In this document: piece by piece, positions 43,651-52,611 of the stretch
Layout: each line of letters starts with the position of its first letter
Numbering within the stretch: position 1 is the first letter of the stretch
Assembly (NCBI GenBank): GCA_937958265.1
Contig: CALGNX010000017.1
Location: 62,001-126,000, forward strand
DNA: 64,000 bases
Reading direction: 5' to 3'
DNA from: an uncultured Algibacter sp.
GTDB taxonomy: Bacteria > Bacteroidota > Bacteroidia > Flavobacteriales > Flavobacteriaceae
Position numbers and translations under genes: made by a program
The notes under the pieces: model-generated
Told to the model about the DNA's origin: nothing
The model's input: only the letters and a program-made list of their open reading frames with translations
Database searches by the model: none

Positions 43651-45996
43651 ATGAAACAAATAATTTTGTTCACGTTATTAATGGTGAACATTTGTGCACT
43701 TGCACAAAAAAAATACAGTGGTAAAATTGTCGATCAAAATAATGTACCACTAGCTCAGGCAACTATTCAATCTATCTCTAATTTGGATAATGCAGTAATA
43801 TCAAATAATAAGGGAGATTTTTCTATTCTTTTAGAAGACAATACAACTGTAATTATTAAATTTATTGGGCATAAGCCTGTTACACAAGCACTTTTAAACC
43901 AACAGAATAATATTAAGCTTATAGAAACGGATGAGGTTTTAAATGAAGTTGTAATTTCTGCAAGTAGAGAGTTGCAAGAACGCAGAGAAGTACCTGCCTC
44001 TATAACAGTAATTTCAGCTAAAGATATAACTGATACTAAAGCTTTTGGCATAGACCAATTGGTTAACGATGTACCTGGAGTTGTTATGTCCACCTCTAGA
44101 GCGGCTAGTAACGAGCAGCATTTTATGTCTGTACGTTCACCAATATCAACAAAATCGTTATTTTTATATCTTGAGGATGGTTTACCTATTAGACCTACAG
44201 CTGTATTTAACCATAATGCGCTTTTAGAATTAAATGATGTAGCCTTCCAAAAGGTTGAGGTTTTAAAAGGACCTGCATCAAGTATTTATGGAAGCGAAGC
44301 TATTGGAGGTAGTTTTAATTTTTTAACTAAAAACCCTACCACAGATTTTACTGGTGGTTTAGGATTTCAAACTAACGATTTAGGTTTAACACGGTATGAT
44401 TTGGAGTTATCTCAATACGCAGGAGACCATGTTGGATTTTACTTGGGCACGCAATTTACAAAGCGTAAAAACGGACCTATTGAGCATAGTGATTACGAAA
44501 AATTTGCGCTTACATTTAAAAACGTAAATCATTTATCGGAAACTTTAAATTGGGTTAATGTTTTTGATATCATTGATTACCGATCAGATATGTCAGGCTC
44601 CTTAAGTGAGTCCGATTATAGAGGTGGTAATTTTGAAAGCGACCAAACTTTTACATTTCGCGATGCTTTTGCCTTTCGTTTTAGAAGTACGTTAGATAAA
44701 AGATGGAATAAAAAAAATAAAACGGTTTTTAATTTTATTTTCAGAAAAAATGAAATGATCCAAAACCCTTCTTATAGAGTGAGGCAATTTAGAGATAGAG
44801 CAACAAGAGCTCTAACTGGTTTTGGTAGTGGGGAGCTTAACAGTAATGCTTTTACAAGTTATGTAGGTTTGGCACAACATAAAATAGATTTCGATTTTGC
44901 TAATTCATCTTTAATTGTTGGAGCCTCTGTCGATTTTTCTCCGCAACGCTATGTTGCCGAAACATTAGCTGTTACCGTAGATACAGAAACAGAAAAAAAT
45001 ATCGATTTTACAGTAAACACTGGAGATTTTATTTTAAATTATGATGCCGATATTTTAAATTATGCCAGTTATTTTCAATATGAAATAAACCCAACAGCAC
45101 AATTAAAATTAACTGCAGCACTGCGCTACGATGGGTTTAATTACAACTATAATAATTTGGTAGATAACGTTGCAGGACCAAGAGATTCTAAAAACTTTTA
45201 CGCTAATACATCTCCAAAACTAGGCGCCAATTTTAATGTAAACAAAAGCTTAGGCTTTTACACAAATTACTCCAATGGTTTTACACCGCCGCAAACATCT
45301 ACGCTTTACCGAAATAGTTTTGTAGGTGTAGGTAACGCAGTTTTCGACTTAGAACCAAGTCGATATGACAACTTTGAAATAGGAACTTATTTTAATATTA
45401 AAAATAAATTTACAGTTGATTTAGCTGCTTACCTTCTTGATGGAAAAAATACTTTAATTACACTTAGAGATGAAAATGATGAGTTTTTTAATACCAATGC
45501 AGGAAAAACCAGATCCTATGGTTTAGAATATGGTTTAAAATACAATCCAATAGCAGACTTAACACTAAGCCACAACGGTAGTTTAGCAAACCATAAGTAT
45601 GTTAATTTTTTCGATAATGGTATAGATTTTTCAGATACAGATAGAGAAACCGCACCAACCCTTTTAGGAAATTCAAAAATTATATACAAACCTAACGCCG
45701 TAAAAGGCTTAACCCTAAGTATTGTGCATGAATTAGTTGGAAAATACAACACCAGCTTTGAGGGGCAAGTAGATAATAACGATGGTACATTTAGCACAGC
45801 AACATACGCAGGGCATAGTATTTTTAATGCTTTAGCATCTTACAATATAAAGCAGTTTGAACTTTGGGTACATGCTTTAAATGTGTTTAACGATTTATAT
45901 TCCGCAAGAGCTAGTTATAACCGTTTTAGAGGCCAAAATAGTTATACAATTGGTAATCCAAGAGCGTTTCATTTTGGTGTAAAATATAAATTTTAA
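43651..45996 (+). CDS. TonB-dependent outer membrane receptor
   Basis: Energy-dependent importer in the outer membrane. The 781 residues comprise a signal peptide (1-18), a carboxypeptidase-D regulatory-like domain (about 20-95), the plug domain (about 105-220, with VEVLKGPASSIYGSEAIGGSF) and the beta-barrel to the C-terminal aromatic residue (FHFGVKYKF). It resembles receptors for iron chelates or other metals rather than SusC proteins (no SusD nearby). Genes on either side (small Cys/His protein, PepSY protein) support a metal or metal-chelate substrate. Inverted repeats lie upstream. Confidence 0.9.
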   Translation: MKQIILFTLLMVNICALAQKKYSGKIVDQNNVPLAQATIQSISNLDNAVISNNKGDFSILLEDNTTVIIKFIGHKPVTQALLNQQNNIKLIETDEVLNEVVISASRELQERREVPASITVISAKDITDTKAFGIDQLVNDVPGVVMSTSRAASNEQHFMSVRSPISTKSLFLYLEDGLPIRPTAVFNHNALLELNDVAFQKVEVLKGPASSIYGSEAIGGSFNFLTKNPTTDFTGGLGFQTNDLGLTRYDLELSQYAGDHVGFYLGTQFTKRKNGPIEHSDYEKFALTFKNVNHLSETLNWVNVFDIIDYRSDMSGSLSESDYRGGNFESDQTFTFRDAFAFRFRSTLDKRWNKKNKTVFNFIFRKNEMIQNPSYRVRQFRDRATRALTGFGSGELNSNAFTSYVGLAQHKIDFDFANSSLIVGASVDFSPQRYVAETLAVTVDTETEKNIDFTVNTGDFILNYDADILNYASYFQYEINPTAQLKLTAALRYDGFNYNYNNLVDNVAGPRDSKNFYANTSPKLGANFNVNKSLGFYTNYSNGFTPPQTSTLYRNSFVGVGNAVFDLEPSRYDNFEIGTYFNIKNKFTVDLAAYLLDGKNTLITLRDENDEFFNTNAGKTRSYGLEYGLKYNPIADLTLSHNGSLANHKYVNFFDNGIDFSDTDRETAPTLLGNSKIIYKPNAVKGLTLSIVHELVGKYNTSFEGQVDNNDGTFSTATYAGHSIFNALASYNIKQFELWVHALNVFNDLYSARASYNRFRGQNSYTIGNPRAFHFGVKYKF

Positions 45997-46009
45997 AACG
46001 TATAAATAC

Positions 46010-46043
46010 ATATCCTGCAAGGCTTTATGACTTTGCAGGATAT
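46010..46043 (+). repeat. Hairpin between the TonB receptor and PepSY genes
   Basis: ATATCCTGCAA (46010-46020) pairs perfectly with TTGCAGGATAT (46033-46043) around a 12-base loop. No T-run follows, so it may adjust message level between the two genes rather than end transcription. Confidence 0.55.
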
Positions 46044-46066
46044 TATACCAAACTTGATTAATAATT

Positions 46067-47299
46067 ATGAAAAACAAAAAATTAAATAAGTGGCTCTGGA
46101 AATGGCATTTTATAGCCGGCTTAGTAGCCTTGCCTTTTGTTCTTTTATTAGCCATAACAGGCGGCATATATTTGTTTAAGGATAAATACGAAGCACCCAA
46201 GCAAAAGCATATTAAATACGTAGAGGCAAGAGGGCAAGCTATAACCTTTCAAGAACAATTACAAATAGCGAAAAAGGCTTTTAAAAAGCAACCCAATGCC
46301 ATGGTAGTACCTATGGACACAAACCAAGCAACAGAATTTATTTCTGGCCGTTTTAATCACAAAAACAGTATTTTCATTAACCCGTACACTACCAAAATTT
46401 CAGGAAAAATTAGTCCTAAAGACTCTAATATGTATACGGTTAGGAAACTGCATGGCGAGCTACTTTTAGGTAAATTTGGCACTAAAATAGTCGAACTTAT
46501 TGCAAGTTGGTTATTTGTGTTAATTATTACAGGTGTTTACGTGTTTTGGCCATCGGAGAAGCAAGGGTTAAAACATTTTTTTAAGGTGCGGTTTAAACAA
46601 GGTAAGCGCATTTTATTTCGAGATTTACACACTGTTTTAGGTTTTTGGATCTCTATTTTGTTATTAATAACATTAGCAGGAGGAATGCCTTGGACAGATG
46701 TATTTGGAAGTAGTTTTAAATGGGTACAAAATGTTACCAATACAGGATTTCCTAAAACTTGGAGTGGACGTGGCTTAGTATCTGAAGTTAAGGGCGATGC
46801 CATTCCCTTAGATGTTATGGTTTTGCAAGCTAAAAACATGGCATTGGAAGGCCAATTAAGCGTAGGCTTGCCAATGTCTCCAAAAGGAGTTTATACGGTT
46901 TACAACGAAACGTTTAATTTAAACAAACAAAAGCGGTTTTATTTCGATCAATATTCAGGCAAACAAATTTTTAAACATAACTGGGAAGATGTTGGTTTTT
47001 TAATGAGAGGGCGCATGTGGGTTATGGCATTTCATCAAGGGCAATTCGGACTTTGGAATTGGATTTTAATGCTTGTTTTAACGGTTTTATTAGCAATAGT
47101 AACTATTGCTGCACTGCTGTCTTATTTAAAACGTAAAGCGTCTGGAAAATGGGGAACACCAAAAGTACCTGCGCAATTTAAAGTAGGTTACGCCATATTA
47201 GCGATTATTACTGTTTTAGGTATTATTTTTCCACTATTTGGAATAAGTGTTTTATGTATTTTTATTATTGAGTTTTTTAGAAAAAAGAAAGCCGTTTAA
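46067..47299 (+). CDS. PepSY-associated membrane protein
   Basis: The 410 residues form a PepSY-TM protein: a first helix (WHFIAGLVALPFVLLLAITG, about 13-32), a periplasmic PepSY-type domain, a second helix (about 145-165 with LIITGVYVFWP), a further helix near residue 190 (FRDLHTVLGFWISILLLITL), and two or more C-terminal helices (about 330-405). Conserved His residues at membrane faces (KWHFIAG, RDLHTVLG, AFHQGQFG) are typical and may bind heme. In many bacteria these follow siderophore receptor genes and are thought to reduce iron chelates. It lies 70 bases after the TonB receptor, so it is probably in the same unit. Confidence 0.82.
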   Translation: MKNKKLNKWLWKWHFIAGLVALPFVLLLAITGGIYLFKDKYEAPKQKHIKYVEARGQAITFQEQLQIAKKAFKKQPNAMVVPMDTNQATEFISGRFNHKNSIFINPYTTKISGKISPKDSNMYTVRKLHGELLLGKFGTKIVELIASWLFVLIITGVYVFWPSEKQGLKHFFKVRFKQGKRILFRDLHTVLGFWISILLLITLAGGMPWTDVFGSSFKWVQNVTNTGFPKTWSGRGLVSEVKGDAIPLDVMVLQAKNMALEGQLSVGLPMSPKGVYTVYNETFNLNKQKRFYFDQYSGKQIFKHNWEDVGFLMRGRMWVMAFHQGQFGLWNWILMLVLTVLLAIVTIAALLSYLKRKASGKWGTPKVPAQFKVGYAILAIITVLGIIFPLFGISVLCIFIIEFFRKKKAV

Positions 47300-47582
47300 A
47301 CATTGTAATGCAATACGTATTTAAGAGTGTTTAATTATGTAGTTTCTGCCTGTAAATTACAATAGATACAGGTTTCTTTCATTTTGAAATATAGAAATAA
47401 ATTTAATACCTTATTCGAAATCTTCAATAGTGTTCTCTAAAATTGATGAAAGTTTTTTGATTCCAATATTTTTAACGTATTTAAGCGTTAAATTAATGTG
47501 AAAAATTTAAGATAACCTTATTTAAAAATAAAAAATCCGGTGTTTTACTTAAATTCGTATTTCAAAAGAGATAAATAAATCT

Positions 47583-49508
47583 ATGTTAGAACTTGCAGGA
47601 ATTATAATTTTAGGGATATTAGCCCAATGGGTCGCTTGGAAATTAAAAATCCCTGCTATTTTACCTTTAATTTTAATTGGCCTATTAGTGGGACCTGTTG
47701 CTGCCGAATTTATAAGCGAAGACGGTATAAAGTGGATAGAACCCATTTGGATAGAACCTAAGCTAAACCATTTTGGCAAACCTGTATTAGATAATTTTGG
47801 AGTACCTATTCCTGGGCGCGGTCTTTTTCCGGGCGACAGTCTATATTATTTTGTATCACTAGCCATAAGTATTATTCTTTTTGAAGGTGGCTTAACATTA
47901 AAACGTTCTGAAATAAAAAATGTAGGCCCAGTAATAACAAAGCTTATTACATTAGGCTCTGCAGTAACGTTTTTCGGAGCTGGTGTTGTAGCTCATTTTA
48001 TATTTAACTTAAGCTGGGATTTATCATTTTTATTTGCAGGACTTATAATAGTTACAGGGCCAACGGTAATAACTCCAATTTTGCGTAATATTCCACTTAA
48101 AAAAGATGTTTCAACAGTTTTAAAATGGGAAGGCATACTAATCGATCCTATAGGCGCGCTGGTTGCCGTATTAGTATTTGAGTTTATAAGTGTTGGTGGC
48201 GATAGTGGTTTTACAAAAACAGCGCTTATTGAGTTTGGTAAAATTGTATTATTTGGCACTACGTTCGGTTTTACATTTGCACATGCTTTAGCCTATGCAA
48301 TTAACAAAAAATATATTCCTCATTATTTATTAAATGTTGTTTCTCTATCCGCTGTTTTATTAGTTTTTGTAGAGTCTGAATTATTTGCGCACGAATCTGG
48401 TTTATTAGCTGTAGTTGTTATGGGTATGGTTTTAGGAAACAGCAAGTTAGACAACATTAAAGAATTACTTTACTTTAAAGAGTCTCTAAGTGTTTTACTC
48501 ATATCTATATTGTTTATTTTGCTTTCTGCAAACATTAATATGGACGATTTAATGTTACTTTACACATGGAAAACAGCGGTGCTTTTTGCAATAGTAGTAT
48601 TCATTATAAGGCCTTTAGCGGTTTTTTTAAGTACAAAAGGCTCTAAACTAAAACTTAATGAAAAGCTATTTATTAGCTGGGTTGGTCCTCGCGGTATTGT
48701 GGCAGCTGGTATTGCTTCTCTTTTTGGTAGTAAGCTTTTAAAACAAGGTATTGCAGGTGCAGAATATATTACACCTTTAGTGTTTATGATTGTTCTAGGA
48801 ACCGTTTTATTAAATGCCACTACAGCACGTTTATTTGCAAAATTAGTAGGCGTTTTTCTTACCAAGTCTGAAGGTATACTAATTATTGGCGCATCAAAAG
48901 TATCAAGATTATTAGGGCATTATCTTTTAACTAACGGTAGGCATGTGGTACTTATTGATAGTAATGAGCGTAATATTGAAAAAGCTAAGGAGTTAGGGCT
49001 AGAAGCGATAAGCACAAATATTTATTCCGATACTTTAATGGATAATATTGAACTTAGTGATGTTGGCTATATCATGGCTTTAACAGGAAACCCAGACATT
49101 AACAATTATGCCATTAATAAGTTTAGTACGCAATTTGGCGAAAATGGCGCATACAGATTGGTAACCACTAAAGAAATGTTGGATGATACTAACAACCCTG
49201 ATGAGGGTTTATTTTCACATAAAGACGATTATAGCACGTTGTTAGAACTTACCCGAGCCTACCCGTCTATTCAAGAAATTGATTTAGAGAACAAACAGCA
49301 TTACGATACATTAATTAAATTATCCAACGAAAACCCAGACATTATTCCTTTGTTTGTTAAAGATAATGAAAATCAATTTCATATTATATCTGCCAATAAT
49401 TTAGAGTTTGAAAATATTGAAACAGGATTTCAATTAGTATATTTAGGAAAACCTTTTGATGTGGAAAAAGTACCAACTTTAGAAGCTAATAGCGGTAACG
49501 AACATTAA
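47583..49508 (+). CDS. CPA1-family cation:proton antiporter with a C-terminal RCK domain
   Basis: The 641 residues have about twelve membrane helices (1-425) of the NhaP/CPA1 type, including the ion-binding block ITGPTVITPILR (about 155-167) and the WVGPRGIVAAGIA block (about 364-376). A TrkA-N/RCK Rossmann domain follows (about 437-550, ILIIGASKVSRLLGHYLL and VVLIDSNERNI), then a short C-terminal region. It exports Na+ or K+ in exchange for protons; the RCK part suggests gating by a nucleotide or cation. A polar insertion at about 47-85 joins the first helices. The next gene follows 14 bases later. Confidence 0.88.
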   Translation: MLELAGIIILGILAQWVAWKLKIPAILPLILIGLLVGPVAAEFISEDGIKWIEPIWIEPKLNHFGKPVLDNFGVPIPGRGLFPGDSLYYFVSLAISIILFEGGLTLKRSEIKNVGPVITKLITLGSAVTFFGAGVVAHFIFNLSWDLSFLFAGLIIVTGPTVITPILRNIPLKKDVSTVLKWEGILIDPIGALVAVLVFEFISVGGDSGFTKTALIEFGKIVLFGTTFGFTFAHALAYAINKKYIPHYLLNVVSLSAVLLVFVESELFAHESGLLAVVVMGMVLGNSKLDNIKELLYFKESLSVLLISILFILLSANINMDDLMLLYTWKTAVLFAIVVFIIRPLAVFLSTKGSKLKLNEKLFISWVGPRGIVAAGIASLFGSKLLKQGIAGAEYITPLVFMIVLGTVLLNATTARLFAKLVGVFLTKSEGILIIGASKVSRLLGHYLLTNGRHVVLIDSNERNIEKAKELGLEAISTNIYSDTLMDNIELSDVGYIMALTGNPDINNYAINKFSTQFGENGAYRLVTTKEMLDDTNNPDEGLFSHKDDYSTLLELTRAYPSIQEIDLENKQHYDTLIKLSNENPDIIPLFVKDNENQFHIISANNLEFENIETGFQLVYLGKPFDVEKVPTLEANSGNEH

Positions 49509-49522
49509 AAAACATGCTTTAA

Positions 49523-50380
49523 ATGCGCACCATAAGCTTTATTATTTTTGTTATCCTAGTATCAGGATTAACATCTTGTACGGTTTTGCAATGGCGCGCT
49601 TCAGACCAGGAAATTAAAACACATTTTAAAGAAAGAGGTATAGCTTCACAGATATCCTATTTCAATATAGATAGTCTAGATTTAAAATTAAGAGTACAAG
49701 CGGTAAAACAATCTAAAAACGCTATTAATTTATTATTCTTTCATGGCTCTCCAAGTTCTTTATCAGCCTGGAACGGGTATCTTGAGGATACACTACTTTT
49801 AAAAAAAGCAAACATGTATGCGGTAGATAGACCAGGCTATGGGTATTCTAATTTTGGAAATGAAATAACGTCCATTAAAATGCAGGCACGTATAATAAGT
49901 CAACTAATACAACATTTAAATTTAAAAAATTGCATTGCAGTAGGAGCTTCTTACGGTGGGCCACTTGTAGCACGTTTGGCTGTGGAAAACAGCAATATAA
50001 AAGGCGTTGTTATGATTTCTCCTGCGATAGATCCTAAACAAGAAAAAAAGATATGGGCATCTCGTTTAACGCAATGGTGGTTAACACGTTGGCTAGTACC
50101 AACAGCATATCGTGTTGCTGGGGATGAAAAAACAGTACACGCCGAAGAATTAGAGCTTTTGGAAGATGATTGGAAAAAAATTACTATTCCTGTTTTACAT
50201 ATACACGGCAATAAAGATGACCTTGTTCCTTACGGAAATACAAATTACTCCAAATCGAAATTTAGTAATGTTAGAATTATAACCACGAACAACACAGGGC
50301 ACGAAATTTCCTGGGCCAAACCCGAATTAATTAAACCACATTTAATAACGTTAATAAACGCAATTTCGGAAAATAAATAA
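49523..50380 (+). CDS. Alpha/beta-hydrolase lipoprotein
   Basis: The 285 residues start with a lipoprotein signal (LTSC, Cys19). The alpha/beta-hydrolase core shows the oxyanion HGSPSS (about 74-79), the nucleophile elbow GASYGG (about 142-147), the acid in HGNKDDLVPY (about 231-240), and the His in NTGHEISW (about 260-267). Substrate unknown. It follows the antiporter by 14 bases and is probably co-transcribed with it. Confidence 0.85.
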   Translation: MRTISFIIFVILVSGLTSCTVLQWRASDQEIKTHFKERGIASQISYFNIDSLDLKLRVQAVKQSKNAINLLFFHGSPSSLSAWNGYLEDTLLLKKANMYAVDRPGYGYSNFGNEITSIKMQARIISQLIQHLNLKNCIAVGASYGGPLVARLAVENSNIKGVVMISPAIDPKQEKKIWASRLTQWWLTRWLVPTAYRVAGDEKTVHAEELELLEDDWKKITIPVLHIHGNKDDLVPYGNTNYSKSKFSNVRIITTNNTGHEISWAKPELIKPHLITLINAISENK

Positions 50381-50700
50381 TCTCAATTGTGTTCTTAGTG
50401 TTCTTGAAGCTTTCTATCTATAACGTCAAATTCATAGGATTTAACGTATTCACATATGAAAATTAGCAGATTTATATATGCTTATTTTCAATTTATAACC
50501 TGAGTTTGATTAATACAAAGTAAGTTGATTTGTATTAATCAAACTCAGGTTTTAAAGTTGAATATTACAGTTTCAATTTATTAGTTATATAAATGGCTAC
50601 AAACTTTTCCGTATTGTTTAATTAAATAATTGACGCTTTTTTCCTGCCTAAAAACATTAACAAGTGAACAATTAGCTTAAAAAAGTATTATTTTTTAAAA
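50381..50700. other. Non-coding region between convergent genes, containing a long inverted repeat
   Basis: About 320 bases between the convergent alpha/beta-hydrolase and glgB genes. Apart from the 23 bp inverted repeat at 50497-50551 nothing was recognised. Confidence 0.5.
50497..50551. terminator. 23 bp perfect inverted repeat, probable bidirectional terminator
   Basis: Arms 50497-50519 and 50529-50551 are exact reverse complements (outer AACCTGAGTTTG / CAAACTCAGGTT) around a 9-base loop. It lies between the two convergent stops. The stem is longer than the other terminators in the window, so a small mobile repeat is also possible. Confidence 0.65.
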
Positions 50701-52608
50701 CTATTTAAATTTAAAAATACTCACAGCTAAAGGCGCCAGGGTAATTTCTGCCGAATTGTTTTTACCGTTCCAAGACTCTTGTTTAATAGTTATTTCCTTT
50801 TTGTTTTTAACACCGCTACCGCCAAACTCATTTGCATCACTATTAAAAATTTCAATTAATTTTCCTTGTAACGGCACCCCAATTTTATAGCATTCCCTTA
50901 CTGATGGTGTTAGATTACAAATTACGACAACATACTCATTCTCGTTGTATCCTTTTCTAACATAAGAAATTACACTATTCTCGTTATCATCATAACTAAT
51001 CCATTCAAAGCCTTCGCCACTAAATCCTTTTTCGTAAAGTGCAGGTGTATTTTTATAAACAGCATTAAGCGCCTTATAAAAATTTTGCATGTCTTGGTGT
51101 GGTTTGTGTTCCAATAAATGCCAATCTAAACTTTCCTGAAAATTCCACTCGTTATACTGCCCAAACTCACTACCCATAAATAACAATTTTGTACCTGGGT
51201 GTGTAAACATATAGCCGTATAGTAAACGTAAATTTGCAAAACGCTGCCACTCGTCTCCAGGCATTCTTCCTAAAATGGACTTTTTACCATAAACCACCTC
51301 ATCGTGAGATAATGGAAGCATAAAATTCTCTGTAAATGCGTAAGCTAAGCTGAAGGTAATCTCGTTGTGGTGATATTTTCTGTACGCTGGATCTTTTGAG
51401 AAATAATCAAGCGTATCGTGCATCCAGCCCATCATCCATTTCATACCAAAACCTAAGCCCCCTGCAAAGGTTGGCTTAGAAACCATAGGAAAAGCTGTAG
51501 ATTCCTCGGCGATAGTTTGCACATCTGGGAATGAACTATAAATTTCTTCATTTAATTCCTTTAAGAAACTTATTACTGCCAAATTTTCTCGACCACCAAA
51601 CGCATTAGGTTCCCATGCTCCATCTTCTCTAGAGTAATCTAAAAATAGCATAGATGCCACAGCATCTACACGTAAACCATCGGCATGGTATTGGTCCATC
51701 CAAAATACAGCATTACTAATTAGAAAAGAGCGCACTTCGTTACGTTCATAATTAAAAATTAAACTTTTCCAATCTTGATGGTAGCCTTTGCGTTTATCTG
51801 GGTGTTCGTATAAATTAGAGCCATCAAAAAAACCGAGTCCATGCGCATCTTCCGGGAAGTGTGATGGCACCCAATCTAGAATTATACCTATACCAGCTTG
51901 ATGTAATTTATCGACTAAATATTTAAACTCTTCAGGGTAACCAAAACGCGATGTTGGTGCAAAATAACCCGTAACTTGGTAACCCCAAGATGGATCATAG
52001 GGAAATTCCATGATAGGCATAAGTTCTACATGTGTAAAATTCATGTCTTTTACATAAGTGACTAAATCGTCTGCTAACTCGAAATAGGATAAAAAACGAT
52101 TTTCTTCTTCGTGCCTTTTCCAAGAGCCCAAGTGAACTTCGTAAACAGAGTAAGGCGCATCAATAGCATTGTGCTTTTTACGTGTTTTCATCCAGTTTTT
52201 ATCTTTCCATTTATAATCATCATCCCAAACAATAGACGCCGTTTTAGGGTTATGCTCAAAACGCCTGGCATATGGATCTGCTTTTTCGGTTTTTATATCG
52301 TTATTATTACTTTGTATTTTGTATTTGTACGTGTCGCCTTTTTTTACCAACGGAATAAAACCTTCCCATATTCCACTAGAATCCCAACGCACATTTAATT
52401 GATGTTCGCCTTCCGTCCAATAGTTGAAGTCCCCTATTACAGAAACTTGTTTTGCTGTGGGTGCCCAAACAGCAAAATAAACACCACTAATACCATCGAC
52501 GGTTACAAGATGAGATCCCATTTTTTCGTATAGTCTATAATGCTTACCAGATTTAAAAAGATTAATATCAAATTCTGTAAATAAACTATAAGCTTTCACT
52601 TGTGCCAT
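50701..52608 (-). CDS. glgB: 1,4-alpha-glucan branching enzyme
   Basis: Adds alpha-1,6 branches to the linear glucan. The 635 residues have a CBM48 domain (about 25-130), the GH13 barrel (about 150-520) and a C-terminal all-beta domain. Catalytic residues are visible: Asp315 in GLRVDAVASM, Glu368 in TIAEEST, and Asp436 in LSHDEVVYGK. The long N-terminal extra domain of the E. coli enzyme is missing (a type 2 GlgB). The ATG lies 3 bases after the mak stop. Last gene of the operon. Confidence 0.95.
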   Translation of the reverse strand: MAQVKAYSLFTEFDINLFKSGKHYRLYEKMGSHLVTVDGISGVYFAVWAPTAKQVSVIGDFNYWTEGEHQLNVRWDSSGIWEGFIPLVKKGDTYKYKIQSNNNDIKTEKADPYARRFEHNPKTASIVWDDDYKWKDKNWMKTRKKHNAIDAPYSVYEVHLGSWKRHEEENRFLSYFELADDLVTYVKDMNFTHVELMPIMEFPYDPSWGYQVTGYFAPTSRFGYPEEFKYLVDKLHQAGIGIILDWVPSHFPEDAHGLGFFDGSNLYEHPDKRKGYHQDWKSLIFNYERNEVRSFLISNAVFWMDQYHADGLRVDAVASMLFLDYSREDGAWEPNAFGGRENLAVISFLKELNEEIYSSFPDVQTIAEESTAFPMVSKPTFAGGLGFGMKWMMGWMHDTLDYFSKDPAYRKYHHNEITFSLAYAFTENFMLPLSHDEVVYGKKSILGRMPGDEWQRFANLRLLYGYMFTHPGTKLLFMGSEFGQYNEWNFQESLDWHLLEHKPHQDMQNFYKALNAVYKNTPALYEKGFSGEGFEWISYDDNENSVISYVRKGYNENEYVVVICNLTPSVRECYKIGVPLQGKLIEIFNSDANEFGGSGVKNKKEITIKQESWNGKNNSAEITLAPLAVSIFKFK

Positions 52609-52611
52609 AAA

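Noticed and set aside
46048-46060. TTGATTAATA shared with the long inverted repeat at 50.5 kb
   Set aside because: Only ten bases match and the rest differs; chance similarity in AT-rich DNA.
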